From NCBI RefSeq assembly GCF_030272705.1, contig NZ_JARFYM010000037.1, positions 1-64,000 of the forward strand: a stretch of 64,000 bases of DNA. Direction: 5' to 3'. Each line of letters opens with the position of its first letter. Position 1 is the stretch's first letter. A program made the position numbers and the translations under genes. This document shows, one piece after another, positions 62,080 through 64,000 of this stretch. Source of the DNA: Rhizobium mayense. Its GTDB lineage: Bacteria > Pseudomonadota > Alphaproteobacteria > Rhizobiales > Rhizobiaceae. Below the pieces are notes generated by a model. It saw nothing but the letters and a program-made list of their open reading frames with translations. It was not told where the DNA came from and did not search any database.

Positions 62080-62093
62080 TGCGGATTTCCGCA
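62080..62093. promoter_or_regulatory. Candidate DctD upstream activator site
   Basis: TGCGGA-TT-TCCGCA is a 6-bp perfect inverted repeat about 75 bases upstream of the sigma-54 promoter. It closely resembles the DctD-binding sites known in front of rhizobial dctA. A weaker related sequence lies about 20 bases downstream, as expected for the usual tandem arrangement. Confidence 0.65.
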
Positions 62094-62167
62094 CGCGATT
62101 ATGTTGCGCTCCGGCGCTCGAGGAAAAATGCCTCACTATTTCAGGGTGCCGATCGAGCCACGGTCGG

Positions 62168-62183
62168 TTGGCATGCCATTTGC
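62168..62183 (+). promoter_or_regulatory. Sigma-54 (-24/-12) promoter of dctA
   Basis: TTGGCATGCCATTTGC has the GG and GC doublets separated by ten bases, as in the sigma-54 consensus TGGCAC-N5-TTGC. Rhizobial dctA is known to be transcribed by RpoN holoenzyme and activated by DctD. Position about 96 bases before the ATG fits. Confidence 0.75.
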
Positions 62184-62279
62184 CCGATCGCTCTATAAGG
62201 CAGCGGCCGCTGTCGATCGTTGGAAAGGTGGGCTGGGAGGCCCGGCCTGTTGCCGGACTAAGCCCGCGTGGAGGATATC

Positions 62280-63554
62280 ATGGCCGCACAACATTCCGCG
62301 GAGGTCCGCGGCAAGACACCGCTCCATCGGCATCTCTATGTTCAGGTCCTCGCGGCGATCGCTGCGGGCATCCTGCTCGGGTATTTCTATCCGGACGTCG
62401 GCACGGAGCTCAAACCGCTCGGCGATGCCTTCATCAAACTGGTGCGCATGGTCATTGCGCCGGTCATCTTCCTGACGGTGGCAACCGGCATCGCCGGCAT
62501 GTCGGACCTGAAGACGCTGGCACTGATCGTTGGCCTCATCGTCTCGAACGTCCTGCAGCCGGGCACCGGCATGCATATCAATCCGGCGTCGCTGGATACC
62601 AAGGCCGTCAACAATTACGCGGCGCAAGCACATGACGCCTCCGTCGTCGGCTTCCTGATGAACATCATCCCGGACACCATCGTCGGTGCCTTCGCCAAGG
62701 GCGACATTCTCCAGGTCCTGTTCTTCTCGGTGGTCTTCGGCATCGCGCTGGGTGCTGTCGGCGAACGTGGCCGCCCTGTGTTGGATTTCTTGCAGGGGCT
62801 GACGGCGCCGATTTTCCGGATGGTGTCGATCCTGATGAAGTTCGCGCCGATCGGCGCTTTCGGCGCCATGGCCTTCACCATCGGCAAATATGGTATCGGC
62901 ACGATCGCCAATCTGGCATTCCTGATCGGCACCTTCTATCTGACGTCGCTGCTGTTCGTGCTCGTCGTGCTCGGCGCTGTCGCCCGCTATAACGGCTTCT
63001 CGATCCTGGCGCTGATCCGCTACATCAAGGAAGAGCTGCTGCTGGTGCTCGGTACTTCATCTTCGGAAGCCGCATTGCCCGGCCTGATGAACAAGATGGA
63101 ACGCGCCGGCTGCAAGCGCTCCGTCGTCGGCCTCGTCATTCCGACGGGCTATTCCTTCAATCTCGACGGCACCAATATCTACATGACGTTGGCAGCACTT
63201 TTCATCGCCCAGGCGACCGATACGCCGCTGACGTTCGGTGACCAGATCCTGTTGCTGCTGGTGGCAATGTTGAGCTCGAAGGGTGCGGCCGGCATCACCG
63301 GCGCCGGTTTCATCACGCTCGCCGCCACGCTGTCCGTCATCCCTTCGGTTCCGATCGCTGGCATGGCGCTGATCCTCGGTATCGACCGCTTCATGTCGGA
63401 ATGCCGAGCGCTGACCAATCTCGTTGGCAACGCGGTGGCCACCGTCGTCGTCGCCCGCTGGGAGAATGAACTCGATCGGTCGCAGCTTTCCGCCGCGCTT
63501 TCAGTCCTAGCACCCGTTGACGCCAACCCCACGAATACCGAGCCGGCCGAATAA
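62280..63554 (+). CDS. dctA: C4-dicarboxylate transporter DctA with an internal deletion
   Basis: The 424-residue protein is DctA nearly throughout: HLYVQVLAAIAAGILLGYFYPD, VIAPVIFLTVATGIAGM, the Ser-rich GTSSSEAALPGLMNKME and GYSFNLDGTNIYMTLAALF. Rhizobial DctA has about 441 residues, with a stretch like KVGRVAGKAMIYFLAFS between GMTDL and TLAL. Here the sequence runs GMSDLKTLALIVGL, so about 17 residues are absent in frame. That removes part of a membrane segment and may impair transport. The ATG at 62280 has GGAGG upstream. It imports succinate, fumarate and malate in symbiosis when intact. Confidence 0.93.
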   Translation: MAAQHSAEVRGKTPLHRHLYVQVLAAIAAGILLGYFYPDVGTELKPLGDAFIKLVRMVIAPVIFLTVATGIAGMSDLKTLALIVGLIVSNVLQPGTGMHINPASLDTKAVNNYAAQAHDASVVGFLMNIIPDTIVGAFAKGDILQVLFFSVVFGIALGAVGERGRPVLDFLQGLTAPIFRMVSILMKFAPIGAFGAMAFTIGKYGIGTIANLAFLIGTFYLTSLLFVLVVLGAVARYNGFSILALIRYIKEELLLVLGTSSSEAALPGLMNKMERAGCKRSVVGLVIPTGYSFNLDGTNIYMTLAALFIAQATDTPLTFGDQILLLLVAMLSSKGAAGITGAGFITLAATLSVIPSVPIAGMALILGIDRFMSECRALTNLVGNAVATVVVARWENELDRSQLSAALSVLAPVDANPTNTEPAE

Positions 63555-64000
63555 TGCCTCCCAGGGCAACTACCGCATATTAGTGCGGTTTGGCGCGGTC
63601 CGGTTTCCAGATCGCGCCTCTTTTGTTTTATCGACAAGCGACGGCTTTGTTGCCTGTGCCGAGGAAGCCCCCTCCTCCCTCTATTGTCGGCTTCGCGACG
63701 CGCCGTTATTCGGCATAATTCCCAAAACGATGGCCATCAGGCCTTCGTCGTCCTGACCGGGATAGCGGCCCAGATTAGCATTGAGCCTGCCGTGGCCGGT
63801 GTTGATGGAAACGCTGTAGTATTCGCCGACCAAGCCCCTCGGGCGAAGCCTTCACGGGCCGCTTGACCGGCCTGGCCGGCGATGTCATGGAGCGAACAAA
63901 TGGAAACGGCCCGGCTAGGGCCTCATAGCCGGTTGCCTCCGCCACCGGCCGGCAAGCGATCGTGACCGCGCTCTATGCCGATGGCCCGAACGGAACGAAT
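63555..64000. other. End of window without a recognised gene
   Basis: A leftward frame in about 63690-63860 reads GEYYSVSINTGHGRLNANLG, which could be old coding sequence, but the family is unclear. The last 100 bases may start another gene outside the window. No dctB or dctD gene is in view. Confidence 0.3.

Larger units (their letters stand above)
61940..62279. other. dctA control region
   Basis: The gap holds no gene. It contains a DctD-type upstream site and a sigma-54 promoter, listed separately, followed by a 96-base leader. A GGAGG ribosome-binding site lies just before the dctA ATG. Confidence 0.6.

Overview
This window looks like an accessory stretch of a large replicon (plasmid, chromid or genomic island) from a member of the Rhizobiaceae (Rhizobium/Agrobacterium/Ensifer group). 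The evidence is the GC-rich rhizobial gene style, DctA with a sigma-54/DctD-type promoter, NodT-family and RND efflux genes, rhizobial plasmid families (DUF736, DUF6074, DUF1612/RHE_PE00001-like), fragments of IS21, IS630 and ISNCY-type elements, and very many toxin-antitoxin (TA) modules. No rRNA, tRNA, CRISPR array or replication origin was recognised.

Layout. 0-4.3 kb is a TA cluster (DUF433/PIN, HipBA, DUF433 plus a broken DUF5615 toxin) bounded by two imperfect copies of a roughly 70-bp repeat. 4.3-6.2 kb is an RloA/RloB-type ATPase/Toprim-like defence pair. 7-11 kb holds an MFS exporter, a decayed DUF736 gene and a NodT-family outer-membrane factor. 11-13.4 kb is mostly non-coding with small rhizobial genes. 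13.4-16.3 kb is an unrecognised three-gene operon (membrane protein, HExxxH metallopeptidase-like protein, HTH/coiled-coil protein). 16.7-20.2 kb has small secreted or hypothetical genes, VapBC and a mosaic of four broken gene pieces. 20.5-22.2 kb is an intact AbiE (type IV TA) module. 22.5-26.4 kb has an AT-richer aldose-epimerase gene, two pseudogenes and a Schlafen/AlbA-type ATPase.

26.8-32.7 kb is the most interesting part: an apparent RiPP (ribosomally made, modified peptide) cluster. It has a 59-residue precursor ending in YDRMHHRHNRS, a radical SAM/SPASM maturase fused to a C-terminal HExxH domain, a UPF0489/peptide-arginase-like protein, a GNAT acyltransferase and a family 2 glycosyltransferase. 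All run rightward with almost no gaps, so one peptide may be crosslinked, have Arg converted to ornithine, be acylated and possibly be glycosylated.

32.7-38 kb contains decayed DUF1612, opine-oxidase-like and transposase fragments plus two separate RES-Xre TA modules and a DUF5710 protein. 38-42.3 kb is an RND efflux pump with its adaptor. 42.4-47.5 kb holds an FMN reductase and GlmS, bracketed by an inverted, broken copy of the 3' end of a subtilisin-like protease gene (the intact gene lies at 45.9-46.9 kb).

48.9-61.9 kb is a coherent catabolic region. A leftward ten-gene operon encodes an amino-acid ABC transporter, a DapA-family lyase/deaminase, a DadA-like oxidase, an aldehyde dehydrogenase, a proline-racemase/hydroxyproline-epimerase family enzyme and two SDRs. 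It is divergent from a GntR regulator and a ProC-like reductase. A PuuR-like regulator and an omega-amino-acid aminotransferase follow. The best reading is import and breakdown of hydroxyproline or a related proline derivative. The window ends with dctA, which has a clean sigma-54 promoter but lacks about 17 residues near the end of its second conserved membrane region.
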